From Symbiodinium natans (Eukaryota; Sar; Dinophyceae; Suessiales; Symbiodiniaceae): a stretch of 22,500 nt of DNA. A model generated the notes under the pieces. The model saw only the letters and a program-made list of their open reading frames with translations, did no database searches and had not been told where the DNA came from. The stretch lies in the NCBI GenBank assembly GCA_905221605.1, contig CAJNDS010002179.1:1377026-1399525 (forward strand). The letters run 5' to 3'. A program made the translations under genes and the position numbers. Of the stretch, positions 12,086 through 16,475 are shown one piece after another (positions within the stretch are counted from its first letter, which is position 1; each line of letters opens with the position of its first letter).

Positions 12086-15000
12086 CAGCAGTAGCAGTAG
12101 CAGTAGCAGCAGTAGTAGCAGTAGTAGCAGTAGTAGCAGCAGTAGTAGCAGTAGTAGCATAGAAGTCGTAGTAGTAGCCTGTATTCAACCCGCCGTCGAC
12201 AGCTTCAGGTTCTTGTCGGGCTTTTCAGAGAACCCCCCAAACTATCCAGGAATCTCTGAACCTGTCGAGGTGCCTCTAGCGGCTCGATGGGATGGAAGCT
12301 CTGGTGGTGGCTGTATTGCTGCGAGTACGCGCTGTGGCTGAGATTCGCAATCTCGCTCTTAGGGTTCCTTTGTTGCCGTGGTGAAATTCCTTATTTGAAA
12401 CACAGCCGGGAGATGCTCTTGAACATTTGAATTCGAACTATTGGTGTGACAGTCAACCTACATAAAGAGATACCCTCTTCTTTCTCCTGAAACAGGCTGA
12501 GCGGTCAAACTTTCTGACGTGCAAGGTGCACCTGACTGCCCGTTTGAGAGAACGGGGATGAGGGGCAGGGAGGGGGGGGGGGGCGGAAGGGTCTGCGGTG
12601 GGAGGTTGTGCATGTCCCAAACCCAGGAGTTCTTGAACTCCACTTTGGATCAGCTGCTGGACACCTTCATCGCCGAATACCAGGCATGCCCGAGTAGTTC
12701 TTCCCCTCAGAGCTGTTTTGGTGCGTACTGTAGGTTCTTTGCCAGGTTTCGTGCTTTCGGCTCCATGTCCAGGTTGCCGAGGCCACAGTTTCTCTCGCAG
12801 CTTACAAGATTCCCCAAGTCATCGCAGAACCGCAAGCAAAACGAGTACTGAGTACAGTCTCTGCAAGCCCAAACACAGAGCCTACTAACCTCCTTCCGAC
12901 TCAGGACCCTTCTCCGAGCTACTCTAAAGCCTTCAACTTCAACCTTAGATGACACCCAAAGTATGTGCCCACCCCAAACAAAGTTCAGAGATTGGGGTAC
13001 TCTGGTTCGCGACACAGCTAGGCGAACGGAGGCCCTGCGCTGGACCGGGAGGACAGACAGCAGAGTGCTCCAGAGACGGGGGCTTTCGCGAGGGGGCTTT
13101 GGTGCTGAACCCCCAAACTTAAACCCTCGCCTCACCCCCTGAAGCACTCAACGCCCCAAGCTTCCCAAACTCAACCCAAAGCACAGAGCCACAGGAGCTG
13201 CGATGGCAGTTCACCCTCTCTGCACTGGCACAGGGTGTGGGCTTGCTGGGCGCGGTGCCGCAGATCTACAAGATGTGCAAGAAGACGGAGAGCTTGTGGG
13301 GCAAAAAAAGGGGCTGAAAAGGGGTGTAATGTAGGTGCCCTAATAATTAGAACAGGTATGTTTGGGGGGTTCTTATTATAAACGGACCATAAGTGAATAC
13401 TATTAAAACTTATTCCGACCCTATAGTAGGGCTTGAGGGTGGCAAAGGCAAGCTTTCCGACCTGGTGAGTAGGGTAGGGGGAGACAAGGGTTGCTCAGAA
13501 GCTGGTATCCCATACTTTGAGGACCCTAAACCCCAAACCCTAAACCCTAAACCTGGTGGCAAAAAAAAAACCTAAACCTTAAACCCTAAACCCTAAACCC
13601 TAAACCCTAAACCCTAAACCCTAAACCCTAAACCCCCCCCCGTGTCTTTGCAGGAGTGGCCCACCATCAAGGACCGAAAAGATCCACGAATCTCAAACAA
13701 CATCGATGGGAAGAGCCTCGGCCTACAACGCAGGGCTCGCGCGTAACTAAGTAGTTAGGGTTTAGGGTTTGGTGTTTAGGGTTTAGGGTTTGGGGTTTGG
13801 GGTTTGGGGTTTGGGGTTTAGGTTCGGCGGTTTGTGCGGCTTGGGGCTGCCAAGGCCTAGTTTGCAGATATCTTCACCCGGGATACTCCGCGAGGTGATG
13901 CTGCAGGCTGTGTGTTCCTTCAGGGCCAGCATGGCTGAAGGCTCCGGTTGAGGGTTTAGGGTTCAGGGTTTAAGGTTTGGGGTTTAGGGTTTAGGGTTTT
14001 CCAGCCACCTGCGACTTTGCAGCTCAGGAACACGCTGCGCATCTACATTGGAGCCTTCTCTGCAAGCAAAACGTCCGACTTAGCTTGTGCGGGGTTCTTG
14101 TTGCGAAGCTGTTGTTGACAAACTTGGGTGGCGTCCCTGAATCCTGAACGGTTTCGGGTTTAGGGTTAGAGTTAAGGGTTAAACCCTTAATTAACCCCTA
14201 CTTTCTTACTTTGTTCCCTTATTGTGTCGGCTCTTGGTGATTCTTGCGAGATGGGAATCTCCGTAACTGTCGTAGCAACTGGACCTTCCGACCGAATCCT
14301 TGCCTGCCTTGTGCGAGTGTGAGAGCCGAAACCCCTAAACCCCAAACCCCTTGCGGATCAGGAACCTTCATCAACATTTGCCTCTTGAATGGCACTGCAG
14401 TCTTGCAAGCTGATTTTGATTGGGGCTTGTCCTGAAGGTAACCCTAAACCCTAAACCCTAAACCCTAAACCCCAAACCCTAAACCCTAAACCCTAAACCC
14501 TAAACCCTAAACCCTAAACCCTAAACCCTAAACCCTAAACCCTAAACCCTAAACCCTAAACCCTAAGCTAAACCCTAAACTCTAAACCCTATTGGCCTTC
14601 GGTCAAGCCCCAGGGCGGGCGCCATCGAACACAGTACCTGACTGGCCGAAAGCCCAAACCTTGTACCCTAAACAAACCCTTGCCTCCCTAAACCCTAAAC
14701 CCTAAACCCTAAACCCTAAACCCTAAACCCTAAACCCTAAACCCTAAACCCTAAACCCTAAACCCTAAACCCTAAACCCTAAACCCTAAACAAACCCTTG
14801 CCTTCTTTTTGCGAGAGCCGCAGTCCCTCAACCCTAAACCGCTCAACCACTGGTTTTGAGGGGTTGTGCAACCTCCCTTCGGCATTTAGGGGGCATTCGT
14901 GGTCCACCCAGTTGCAAAAACTGGGAGTCGGGTAACCCCAGGGCTGTGTACGTACGCCGTCCAAGCAAGGACGGGTACCCGTCGGCGTGCTGGTAGGAAT

Positions 15001-15368
15001 TTGGGAGTTTTCGAAAATAGGGGGTTACCATTTTTTTTTTTTGGGGGGGGGGGGGTCCCTTTGAGGGGATTCTATTTAATTCGGGGTATAAAAGGGGGGC
15101 ACAGGCTTGTAGCGTTTTATGCGTTTTAATCTGGTGATTATTGATGTTGGCTCTGGAGTTTTCAGCTCTCATTCTTCCAGAGACGCGTTTCGGCGGCTGA
15201 GGCAACATGATCAAGGACTGGGATATCGAGCGAAAACTGGACAAGTGGACGAAGGAAGTTTGCGAAGCCAGTCTGCAAAAGGACAAGGAATTGGTCCAAA
15301 CCCCGATTTCTGCCCGGGGAGGTAGAGGTTCAATAAAAAGGTACGGAAGGGCAGATTGGGGCTTTTAG
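913..15368 (+). CDS. Fragmented gene for an aminoglycoside phosphotransferase / ecdysteroid-kinase-like protein
   Basis: This is a gene-level span; the exons are listed separately. About 15 short exons on the + strand carry, in the right order, the landmarks of a protein-kinase-like small-molecule kinase: N-lobe strands (YYFGDVSN, ETSNWILITERIPF), the helix EEYYFLLVKKGARMAG, the catalytic loop WSHGNLNVDN, the metal loop LGVLDWGG, then C-terminal helices. Such enzymes move the ATP gamma-phosphate to a small hydroxylated substrate. The substrate here is unknown. Consecutive exons 3-7 and 9-10, and 12-15, join in frame with GC, GA or GT donors and AG acceptors. About 300 residues are accounted for. 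The start codon, the link between exons 1 and 2, and parts between exons 8-9 and 10-12 were not found. HGN replaces the usual HGD. Two DUF1275 genes lie in intron 6. It could be a live gene or a decaying copy. Family assignment rests on motif recognition, not a search. Confidence 0.62.
1057..1121. repeat. Telomere-like (CCCTAAA)n tract
   Basis: Nine near-perfect CCCTAAA heptamers start in GCGGCCCCTAAACCC and end at CTAAACCGTTGGG. The tract is interstitial, because unrelated sequence continues on both sides. It lies about 60 bases downstream of the first kinase exon. Confidence 0.98.
1267..1374. mobile_element. MITE-like inverted-repeat element, family A copy 1
   Basis: ACTTGGAGGTTCATGGGTAG at 1267-1286 is matched in reverse complement by the block ending at 1373 (CTACCCATGAACCCCAAG), giving roughly 18-bp imperfect terminal inverted repeats around a 108-base element. 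The same termini recur at 10947-11075 and 11106-11221. No coding capacity is present. No clear target-site duplication was found. Confidence 0.7.
1375..1786. other. Intron sequence without a recognised gene
   Basis: No exon with convincing codon structure was found. It contains isolated CTAAACCCTAAACCCC fragments at about 1502-1517 and a C-rich, stop-rich stretch. Confidence 0.5.
1787..1886. mobile_element. MITE-like inverted-repeat element, family B copy 1
   Basis: The left end TGGGATGTTACCCCTTATAC pairs with the reverse complement of the right end (AATAGCGGGAAACATCCCA), with terminal inverted repeats of about 30 bp. Flanks read TACTTAGGT on the left and TACTTAAAGGT on the right, a possible imperfect target-site duplication. 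Related copies lie at 3665-3765, 10510-10620 and, partly, 17163-17230. Confidence 0.72.
1952..1985. repeat. Telomere-like (CCCTAAA)n tract beside exon 2
   Basis: Four to five CCCTAAA units end 14 bases before the exon starting at 2000. Confidence 0.95.
2000..2055 (+). CDS. Kinase-like gene, exon 2
   Basis: After an AG at 1998-1999 the frame reads HSRSGSEIGEINAQRMLEL. The EINAQRMLE helix fits the segment before the YYFGD strand in the kinase-like N-lobe. An alternative acceptor AG lies at 2006-2007. A GC donor at 2056 (TT|GCTTTCC) gives the phase needed to join exon 3, but a small exon could be missing between them. A telomere-like tract lies immediately upstream. Confidence 0.45.
2108..2230. 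repeat. Two tandem copies of a 63-bp unit
   Basis: The unit starting GAACCCGAACCTTT and ending near AAAGCAGCCGGTGTAG at 2108-2170 repeats at 2171-2230 with a few substitutions (for example TCTAACC versus TATAACC). It lies in the intron between exons 2 and 3. Confidence 0.85.
2231..2931. other. Intron sequence without a recognised gene
   Basis: No convincing exon was seen. It contains degenerate telomere-like fragments (CCCTAAACCCTAAGCCC near 2803-2822 and CTTAAGCCTAAACCCAATAAG just before 2932) and an AT-rich stretch at about 2605-2690. Confidence 0.45.
2932..2956 (+). CDS. Kinase-like gene, 25-base microexon 3
   Basis: After AG at 2930-2931 the exon starts with the last base of a codon and reads YYFGDVSN. 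A GC donor follows at 2957 (AAC|GCCACC). Joined to the exon at 3405 it gives GDVSNETSNWILITERIPF without a gap. That is the N-lobe hairpin expected in this kinase-like family and strongly supports both exons. Confidence 0.65.
3405..3455 (+). CDS. Kinase-like gene, exon 4
   Basis: The frame reads ETSNWILITERIPFGLK after the acceptor CCCAG at 3404. The ILITERI strand is the hinge-proximal beta strand of the N-lobe. A GA donor follows at 3456 (AAG|GATTC). The exon is 51 bases, phase 0 at both ends. Confidence 0.65.
3665..3765. mobile_element. MITE-like element, family B copy 2, with target-site duplication
   Basis: Ends TGGGATCTTCCCCCTTATAC and (reverse complement) AACATCCCA-type termini match family B copy 1. 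A 9-base direct repeat GTGAGAGTT lies at 3657-3665 and 3768-3776, bracketing the element as a target-site duplication would. Confidence 0.8.
3766..4385. other. AT-rich intron sequence without a recognised gene
   Basis: AT-rich stretches lie at about 3865-3935 and 4240-4330. No exon was recognised. A short CCCTAAA pair occurs before this region at about 3506-3519. Confidence 0.45.
4386..4427 (+). CDS. Kinase-like gene, exon 5
   Basis: The frame reads DGDRKMDPAYDKMK, starting after AG at 4384-4385. A GA donor at 4428 (AAG|GACCGC) joins directly to GACTGG at 4807, giving DKMKDWELKGT. The five bases AGGAC occur at both junctions. An alternative acceptor lies at 4376-4377. TTTAGGG units begin about 25 bases downstream. 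Confidence 0.55.
4449..4475. repeat. Telomere-like (TTTAGGG)n tract downstream of exon 5
   Basis: Three to four GGGTTTA units on the + strand follow exon 5 closely, opposite in orientation to the CCCTAAA tract that precedes exon 6. Confidence 0.95.
4757..4804. repeat. Telomere-like (CCCTAAA)n tract abutting exon 6
   Basis: The heptamer tract runs into the acceptor of exon 6 (CCCTAAACCAG|GAC), so the last repeat unit supplies the 3' splice site context. Confidence 0.95.
4807..4887 (+). CDS. Kinase-like gene, exon 6 (helix after the hinge)
   Basis: The exon holds 27 codons: DWELKGTMEEYYFLLVKKGA followed by RMAGMDK. This matches the helix where other members of the kinase-like fold carry their LAxLHA-type segment. 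Acceptor CCAG ends at 4806 and a GC donor starts at 4888 (AAG|GCTGGG). It is squeezed between a CCCTAAA tract upstream and a TTTAGGG tract four bases past the donor. Confidence 0.62.
4891..4910. repeat. Telomere-like (TTTAGGG)n tract at the exon 6 donor
   Basis: GGGTTTAGGGTTTAGGG begins within a few bases of the proposed GC donor of exon 6. A further copy is at about 4968-4982. Confidence 0.93.
5066..5233 (+). CDS. Possible exon with a C2H2-like zinc finger
   Basis: The frame ending at the TAG near 5233 contains VEVCECCGLKRKRGMVEHIR followed by SRGHRADC. The spacing C-x2-C-x10-H-x5-H resembles U1-type/matrin-like zinc fingers, although the usual gap is nearer x12. The frame is open from about 4958. 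It lies just upstream of the first DUF1275 gene and is not duplicated with it. It may be an exon of an unrelated gene, an old transposon fragment, or chance. I do not recognise a gene. Confidence 0.25.
   Translation, partial: KCVMVRQRSSHHVLPWPSCSTYAGEWRVEVCECCGLKRKRGMVEHIRSRGHRADC
5342..6584 (+). CDS. DUF1275/YoaK-family membrane protein, copy 1 (three exons)
   Basis: Exons 5342-5741, 5893-5987 and 6123-6584 join in frame to 318 residues. Both introns (151 and 135 bases) are GC-AG. The start is the first in-frame ATG after a candidate trans-splice acceptor (CACCGCAG, about 5275). Residues 1-45 have a basic start (RPRSSRVRG) and a hydrophobic stretch (FALLALGVLALWNF) that could be a signal or plastid-targeting leader. 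Family hallmarks are GYVNALAIIDMGMTVSHQSG with NTSHTG near residue 130, and GIQNGITRR with TTHFTGYLTDVG at about 215-242. Roughly six hydrophobic segments follow the leader. DUF1275 proteins are integral membrane proteins of unknown, possibly transport-related, function; bacterial members are about 220-250 residues, so the N-terminal extension is extra. The gene lies within an intron of the kinase-like gene, same strand, with an almost identical copy 1662-1663 bases downstream. Confidence 0.9.
5742..5892 (+). other. GC-AG intron 1 of DUF1275 copy 1
   Basis: GC donor at 5742 (GGAC|GCTTCT) and acceptor ACATAG ending 5892. Splicing restores SHTGRLILNGGAKFFHL; reading through gives a stop two codons later. 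It contains a 9-T run and repeated TCTAGC/CCAGCCAG-type words. Confidence 0.85.
5988..6122 (+). other. GC-AG intron 2 of DUF1275 copy 1, flanked by an 8-bp repeat
   Basis: GC donor at 5988 and acceptor CCCAG ending 6122. AGGCCGTG occurs at both junctions (5986-5993 and 6121-6128), so the intron looks like an insertion with a short target duplication. Splicing gives DQEAVYQGRYSPN. Confidence 0.85.
6585..7004. other. Spacer between the two DUF1275 copies
   Basis: The first about 200 bases (to about 6786) repeat after copy 2 and probably include the 3' untranslated region. Bases from about 6787 to 6930 have diverged from the flanks of the other copy. Near identity with copy 1 resumes at GCAGCATTTGG, about 70 bases before the second ATG. 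No promoter motif or polyadenylation signal was recognised, as is usual in dinoflagellates. Confidence 0.7.
7005..8246 (+). CDS. DUF1275/YoaK-family membrane protein, copy 2 (three exons)
   Basis: Exons 7005-7404, 7555-7649 and 7785-8246, same structure as copy 1 and the same 318-residue protein. The coding differences I found are synonymous: CCG to CCA in the GPAEK stretch, TTC to TTT in LCFASG, and GTT to GTC in GVHYC. Intron 1 has one T fewer in its T run (150 bases). Intron 2 has one substitution (AACTAAG to AACTACG) and keeps the AGGCCGTG junction repeat. Near-identity including introns and 3' flank points to a very recent tandem duplication or ongoing gene conversion. The role is as for copy 1: an integral membrane protein of unknown substrate. 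Confidence 0.9.
7405..7554 (+). other. GC-AG intron 1 of DUF1275 copy 2
   Basis: Same splice sites as copy 1 (GC donor, ACATAG acceptor), 150 bases, differing by one base in the T run. Confidence 0.85.
7650..7784 (+). other. GC-AG intron 2 of DUF1275 copy 2
   Basis: 135 bases, GC donor and CCCAG acceptor, with AGGCCGTG repeated at both junctions as in copy 1. Confidence 0.85.
8620..8673 (+). CDS. Candidate kinase-like gene exon 7
   Basis: The frame reads DSFFGPGFKPKEMYGMRK after CCCAG ending 8619 and before a GT donor at 8674. Phase is 0 at both ends, so it can join exon 6 (GMDK) and exon 8 (ESSGMGEG). The frame is open further upstream, from about 8566 (GEASVDPEAHGQKAHTAQ). It could instead belong to an unrelated transcript, because it lies shortly after the second DUF1275 copy. 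Confidence 0.4.
8735..8791. repeat. Degenerate telomere-like tract
   Basis: CCCTAAA units with errors (AAATCG, CCTAAAACC, AAACTAAACCC) follow candidate exon 7. Confidence 0.9.
8931..9032. repeat. AT-rich dispersed repeat, copy 1, containing microsatellites
   Basis: Contains TTTTGTTTATATAAA, then (AAAT)n and (AT)n, ending TTAAGGTTCTAAGGGGAGTA. A second copy with the same ends is at 20609-20700 without the AAAT/AT expansion, so the microsatellite grew inside the element. Confidence 0.7.
9033..9494. other. Intron sequence without a recognised gene
   Basis: Holds a C run of about 15 bases near 9114-9128, a T run near 9440 and scattered GGGG/CCCC words. No exon was recognised. Confidence 0.5.
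9495..9665. repeat. Long telomere-like (CCCTAAA)n tract beside exon 8
   Basis: About 18 perfect units between about 9531 and 9657, preceded by degenerate units. It ends nine bases before the exon starting at 9675. Confidence 0.98.
9675..9752 (+). CDS. Kinase-like gene, exon 8
   Basis: After ACCTCAG ending 9674 the frame reads ESSGMGEGELKVKLKMGAEF and then VGTTGP. Phase is 0. The 3' end is uncertain; GC or GA donors lie between 9745 and 9756. This lies in the segment between the lobes, before the catalytic loop. The exon is immediately preceded by a long CCCTAAA tract. Confidence 0.5.
9765..9985. repeat. AT/TATG-rich low-complexity region
   Basis: Repeated TATATA, TATGTA and ACATAC words. 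It reads as Tyr/Ile/His-rich frames on both strands, which I regard as artefacts of base composition. Confidence 0.85.
9986..10509. other. Intron sequence without a firm exon
   Basis: Open frames exist at 10026-10262 and 10317-10532 but lack recognisable motifs. A C run of about 13 lies near 10378-10391. The words GAGCTTCAAACCCTGTCAG after an AG near 10488 could be a short exon, but nothing confirms it. Confidence 0.4.
10510..10620. mobile_element. MITE-like inverted-repeat element, family B copy 3
   Basis: Left end TGGATGTTCCCCCCTTAGGC and right end AGGGAACATCCCA are inverted relatives of each other and of the family B copies near 1.8 and 3.7 kb. The internal word GAAGGACTGGTTAG also matches. 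No clean target duplication was seen. Confidence 0.65.
10733..10775. repeat. Telomere-like (TTTAGGG)n tract
   Basis: GGTTTAGGGTTAAGGGTTTA and further units, embedded in a G-rich stretch. Confidence 0.93.
10947..11075. mobile_element. MITE-like inverted-repeat element, family A copy 2
   Basis: Perfect 13-bp terminal inverted repeats (ACTTGGAGGTTCA at 10947-10959 and TGAACCTCCAAGT at 11063-11075) around an AT-rich core. Total 129 bases. Confidence 0.82.
11106..11221. mobile_element. MITE-like inverted-repeat element, family A copy 3
   Basis: Perfect 13-bp terminal inverted repeats (GCTTGGAGGTTCA at 11106-11118 and TGAACCTCCAAGC at 11209-11221) 30 bases downstream of copy 2. The core differs from copy 2. 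Total 116 bases. Confidence 0.82.
11466..11532 (+). CDS. Kinase-like gene, exon 9 with the catalytic loop
   Basis: After AG at 11464-11465 the frame reads DYIAWSHGNLNVDNVFFWR and then DSQ plus one base. HGNLNVDN aligns with the HGDxxxxN catalytic loop of phosphotransferases of this fold: His, then the base Asp (here Asn), then the metal-binding Asn (the final N). A GT donor at 11533 leaves phase 1. That is exactly what exon 10 at 11851 needs: G plus GT makes Gly, giving DSQGALDLGVLDWGG. Confidence 0.72.
11533..11850 (+). other. GT-AG intron between the catalytic and metal loops
   Basis: 318 bases, GT donor (CAGG|GTGCC) and CGCCAG acceptor; GGTGC occurs at both junctions. It contains G-rich runs near 11580-11600. 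Confidence 0.65.
11851..11888 (+). CDS. Kinase-like gene, exon 10 with the metal-binding loop
   Basis: Joined to exon 9 it reads GALDLGVLDWGGL. LGVLDWGG matches the (L/V)(I/L)DW motif that replaces DFG in this kinase fold, with the Asp binding Mg. A GC donor is proposed at 11889 (CTG|GCCGTG). Confidence 0.7.
11978..12166. repeat. Second AGT/AGC trinucleotide microsatellite
   Basis: Almost pure AGT/AGC triplets, poly-Ser in one frame and poly-Thr on the other strand. It is intronic relative to the kinase-like gene and like the array at the left edge. Confidence 0.93.
12167..12626. other. Intron sequence without a recognised gene
   Basis: A G run of about 13 lies at about 12570-12582. A weak inverted pair (CAGGTTC near 12206 and GAACCTG near 12258) is the only other structure noticed. 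The missing kinase segment after LDWGG should lie here or upstream but was not found. Confidence 0.4.
12627..12683 (+). CDS. Kinase-like gene, exon 11
   Basis: After AACCCAG ending 12626 the frame reads EFLNSTLDQLLDTFIAEYQ, then a GC donor at 12684 (CAG|GCATGC). It is 19 codons, phase 0 at both ends. The amphipathic helix fits the C-lobe helix that follows the LDWGG loop. Confidence 0.55.
12684..13194. other. Intron sequence without a recognised exon
   Basis: The frame of exon 11 stays open to 12851 and the - strand is open for 146 codons (12707-13147), but neither shows a known motif. A degenerate CCCAAACTTAAACCCT lies near 13111. Confidence 0.4.
13195..13287 (+). CDS. Kinase-like gene, exon 12
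   Basis: The exon holds 31 codons: ELRWQFTLSALAQGVGLLGA followed by VPQIYKMCKKT. Acceptor CCACAG ends at 13194 and a GA donor is proposed at 13288 (ACG|GAGAGC). It joins EWPTIKD at 13654 in phase 0. Predicted helical C-lobe segment. Confidence 0.58.
13526..13636. repeat. Telomere-like (CCCTAAA)n tract beside exon 13
   Basis: Units run from about 13526, are interrupted by TGGTGGCAAAAAAAAAACC, then run to 13636 and end in a C run before GTGTCTTTGCAG, the acceptor of the next exon. Confidence 0.96.
13654..13712 (+). CDS. Kinase-like gene, exon 13
   Basis: After TTTGCAG ending 13653 the frame reads EWPTIKDRKDPRISNNIDGK. A GA donor at 13713 (GGGAA|GAGCC) would join exon 14 as K-NTLRIYIGAF. The frame stays open to 13746, so other donors are possible. 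Confidence 0.55.
13756..13827. repeat. Telomere-like (TTTAGGG)n tract downstream of exon 13
   Basis: TTTAGGG and variant TTTGGGG units on the + strand, opposite in orientation to the tract upstream of exon 13. Confidence 0.93.
13951..14000. repeat. Telomere-like (TTTAGGG)n tract upstream of exon 14
   Basis: Six to seven slightly degenerate units end about 25 bases before the acceptor region of exon 14. This is an exception to the usual CCCTAAA-upstream orientation. Confidence 0.93.
14028..14065 (+). CDS. Kinase-like gene, exon 14
   Basis: The frame reads NTLRIYIGAFSAS. Two acceptors are possible (AG at 14021-14022 or 14026-14027). A GC donor at 14066 (GCAA|GCAAAACG) leaves phase 1 and joins exon 15 as SASNMIKDWDIER; GCAA occurs at both junctions. 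Confidence 0.55.
14159..14440. other. Intron sequence without a recognised gene
   Basis: Short telomere-like words (TTTAGGGTTAGAGTTAAGGG at about 14159-14178) and a 63-codon open frame at 14244-14435 with no recognised motif. Confidence 0.4.
14441..14590. repeat. Telomere-like (CCCTAAA)n tract
   Basis: About 20 units, largely perfect, with variants at the right end (AAGCTAAACCC and AAACTCTAAACCC). Confidence 0.98.
14672..14808. repeat. Telomere-like tract bracketed by a direct repeat
   Basis: About 15 CCCTAAA units at 14686-14790 lie between two copies of CTAAACAAACCCTTGCCT (about 14668-14685 and 14785-14803). Confidence 0.9.
14809..15201. other. Intron sequence without a recognised gene
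   Basis: Contains T and G homopolymer runs at about 15030-15055. Open frames on both strands carry no recognised motif. Confidence 0.45.
15202..15368 (+). CDS. Kinase-like gene, probable last recognised exon (15)
   Basis: After AG at 15200-15201 the frame reads (S)NMIKDWDIERKLDKWTK and then EVCEASLQKDKELVQT. An in-frame TGA just upstream of the acceptor supports this exon start. The frame stays open to TAG at 15366-15368. Similarity to the family's C-terminal helix is convincing up to about 15280. The end may be earlier, by splicing (a GC donor follows GAA near 15267), with the remainder as read-through. Confidence 0.55.
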
Positions 15369-15460
15369 GGGTTTTTCGGGTTTTCGGGGAGTACCGGGTC
15401 CCCGTGAGCTTGGGGAAAGCACAGCCCAGCTACAGCTACCAGTAGCCGGGTGGTGACCAG

Positions 15461-15540
15461 ACTATGCATTTCATCTTCGACATGGCGTTGTACTTGTTCA
15501 TTTCCATTGGTCTGCATGAAAGCGCCTGCCAGGCCCGAAA
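15461..15540 (+). CDS. Weak exon candidate
   Basis: After GACCAG ending 15460 the frame reads TMHFIFDMALYLFISIGLHE, a hydrophobic segment, then SACQ before possible GC donors. No family recognised. The opposite strand is also open, so the coding strand is not certain. Confidence 0.22.
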
Positions 15541-15808
15541 TCCGAAAGCTGGTCATAGGCCATGGCAGTCGCTGTCGCACTCGCGCTCGCAATGTCAAAT
15601 CAAGGCGTCGATCGGCATCCCGCAGAAGGAGATCGTCGTCCCACCCGTCTGAGCTCGAGCGGTTGGGGTGAGAGGGTGTGTAGGAGTTCCTCATACTTAG
15701 GAATTTAGGAAGGGGGGGGCAAGTCAGGAATGCAGATAGGCAGGGCTTTGAATGCAGTGGCTCCCCACAGAACACCTGAATGCCCGGACGTCTTTGTCCT
15801 ACGCTTTT

Positions 15809-15883
15809 TGTTGCAGGCCTCTAAACCCTAAACCCTAAACCCTAAACCCTAAACCCTAAACCCTAAACCCTAGTGTTGCAGGC
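15809..15883. repeat. Telomere-like tract flanked by a 10-bp splice-site-like direct repeat
   Basis: CCCTAAA units at 15819-15873 lie between two copies of TGTTGCAGGC (15809-15818 and 15874-15883). The left copy follows a T run (GCTTTTTGTTGCAG|G), so each copy looks like a 3' splice site. Confidence 0.9.
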
Positions 15884-16191
15884 ATATGGGCAAGATAGCA
15901 TTGGCAGATCTTCGTTACGCGTAGATGGAAGGGCCCATCTCGTCAAGGATCATGCCTATGGTCCCGAGCAGGTTGCGAGCTTTTGGGGGGGGTCTTTGTT
16001 TACTGCGGCGAGCTATCTTTTGCTAGGAAAGCGCGCTTTCCCAGCACTGCCCCAGCGGAAAGTAGGAGTACTAGCGGGTAGCAGCCAGGAAGCAAAGTTC
16101 AAAGCATGCAAACGGCAGAAGCACACGTTCAAAGGGTCCTGGCCTCATGATGTACTGTGTCAGGAAGCTTCTGTCTGCTAGCAGTTAATTA
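15884..16191. other. No recognised gene
   Basis: A 102-codon open frame runs through 15873-16181 with LFTAASYLLLGKRAFPALPQ, but it resembles no family I know and its codon pattern is not clearly coding. Confidence 0.4.
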
Positions 16192-16294
16192 GCCCTAAAC
16201 TAAACCCTAACCCCTAAACTCTAAACCATTCTAAACCGTAAACCCTAAACCCTAAACTCTAAACCATTCTAAACCGTAAACCCTAAACCCTAAA
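16192..16294. repeat. Degenerate telomere-like tract with a tandem higher-order unit
   Basis: A unit of about 44 bases (CTCTAAACCATTCTAAACCG then TAAACCCTAAACCCTAAA) occurs twice in a row, showing local tandem duplication of an already mutated tract. Confidence 0.9.
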
Positions 16295-16404
16295 CGAAGC
16301 CTCAACACCCTGACAGAGCCGCAATGCATCTGCCACGGCATTGTCGGCCCTCCCTGTCGTGGCCTCGAAGTCGGAACTTCTCGGGGTTCAAGGTTTGGCC
16401 TCGC

Positions 16405-16475
16405 CCAACTAGGGCTTAGGGCTTAGGGGTTAGGGTTTAGGGCTTAGGTTTTAGGGTTGAGGGTTTAGGGTCCCC
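16405..16475. repeat. Degenerate TTTAGGG tract
   Basis: Units GGGCTTAGGG, GGGTTAGGG and GGGTTTAGGG in + orientation. Confidence 0.9.

Noticed and set aside
12707-13147. 146-codon open frame on the - strand
   Set aside because: No recognisable motif, and it lies within an intron of the + strand kinase-like gene.
1057-14790. CRISPR-like arrays from the regularly repeated heptamers
   Set aside because: There are no spacers between units; these are simple tandem telomere-type repeats.
15365-15775. 136-codon open frame on the - strand
   Set aside because: No motif, and + strand frames are also open here; open-frame length alone is not enough in this GC-rich stretch.
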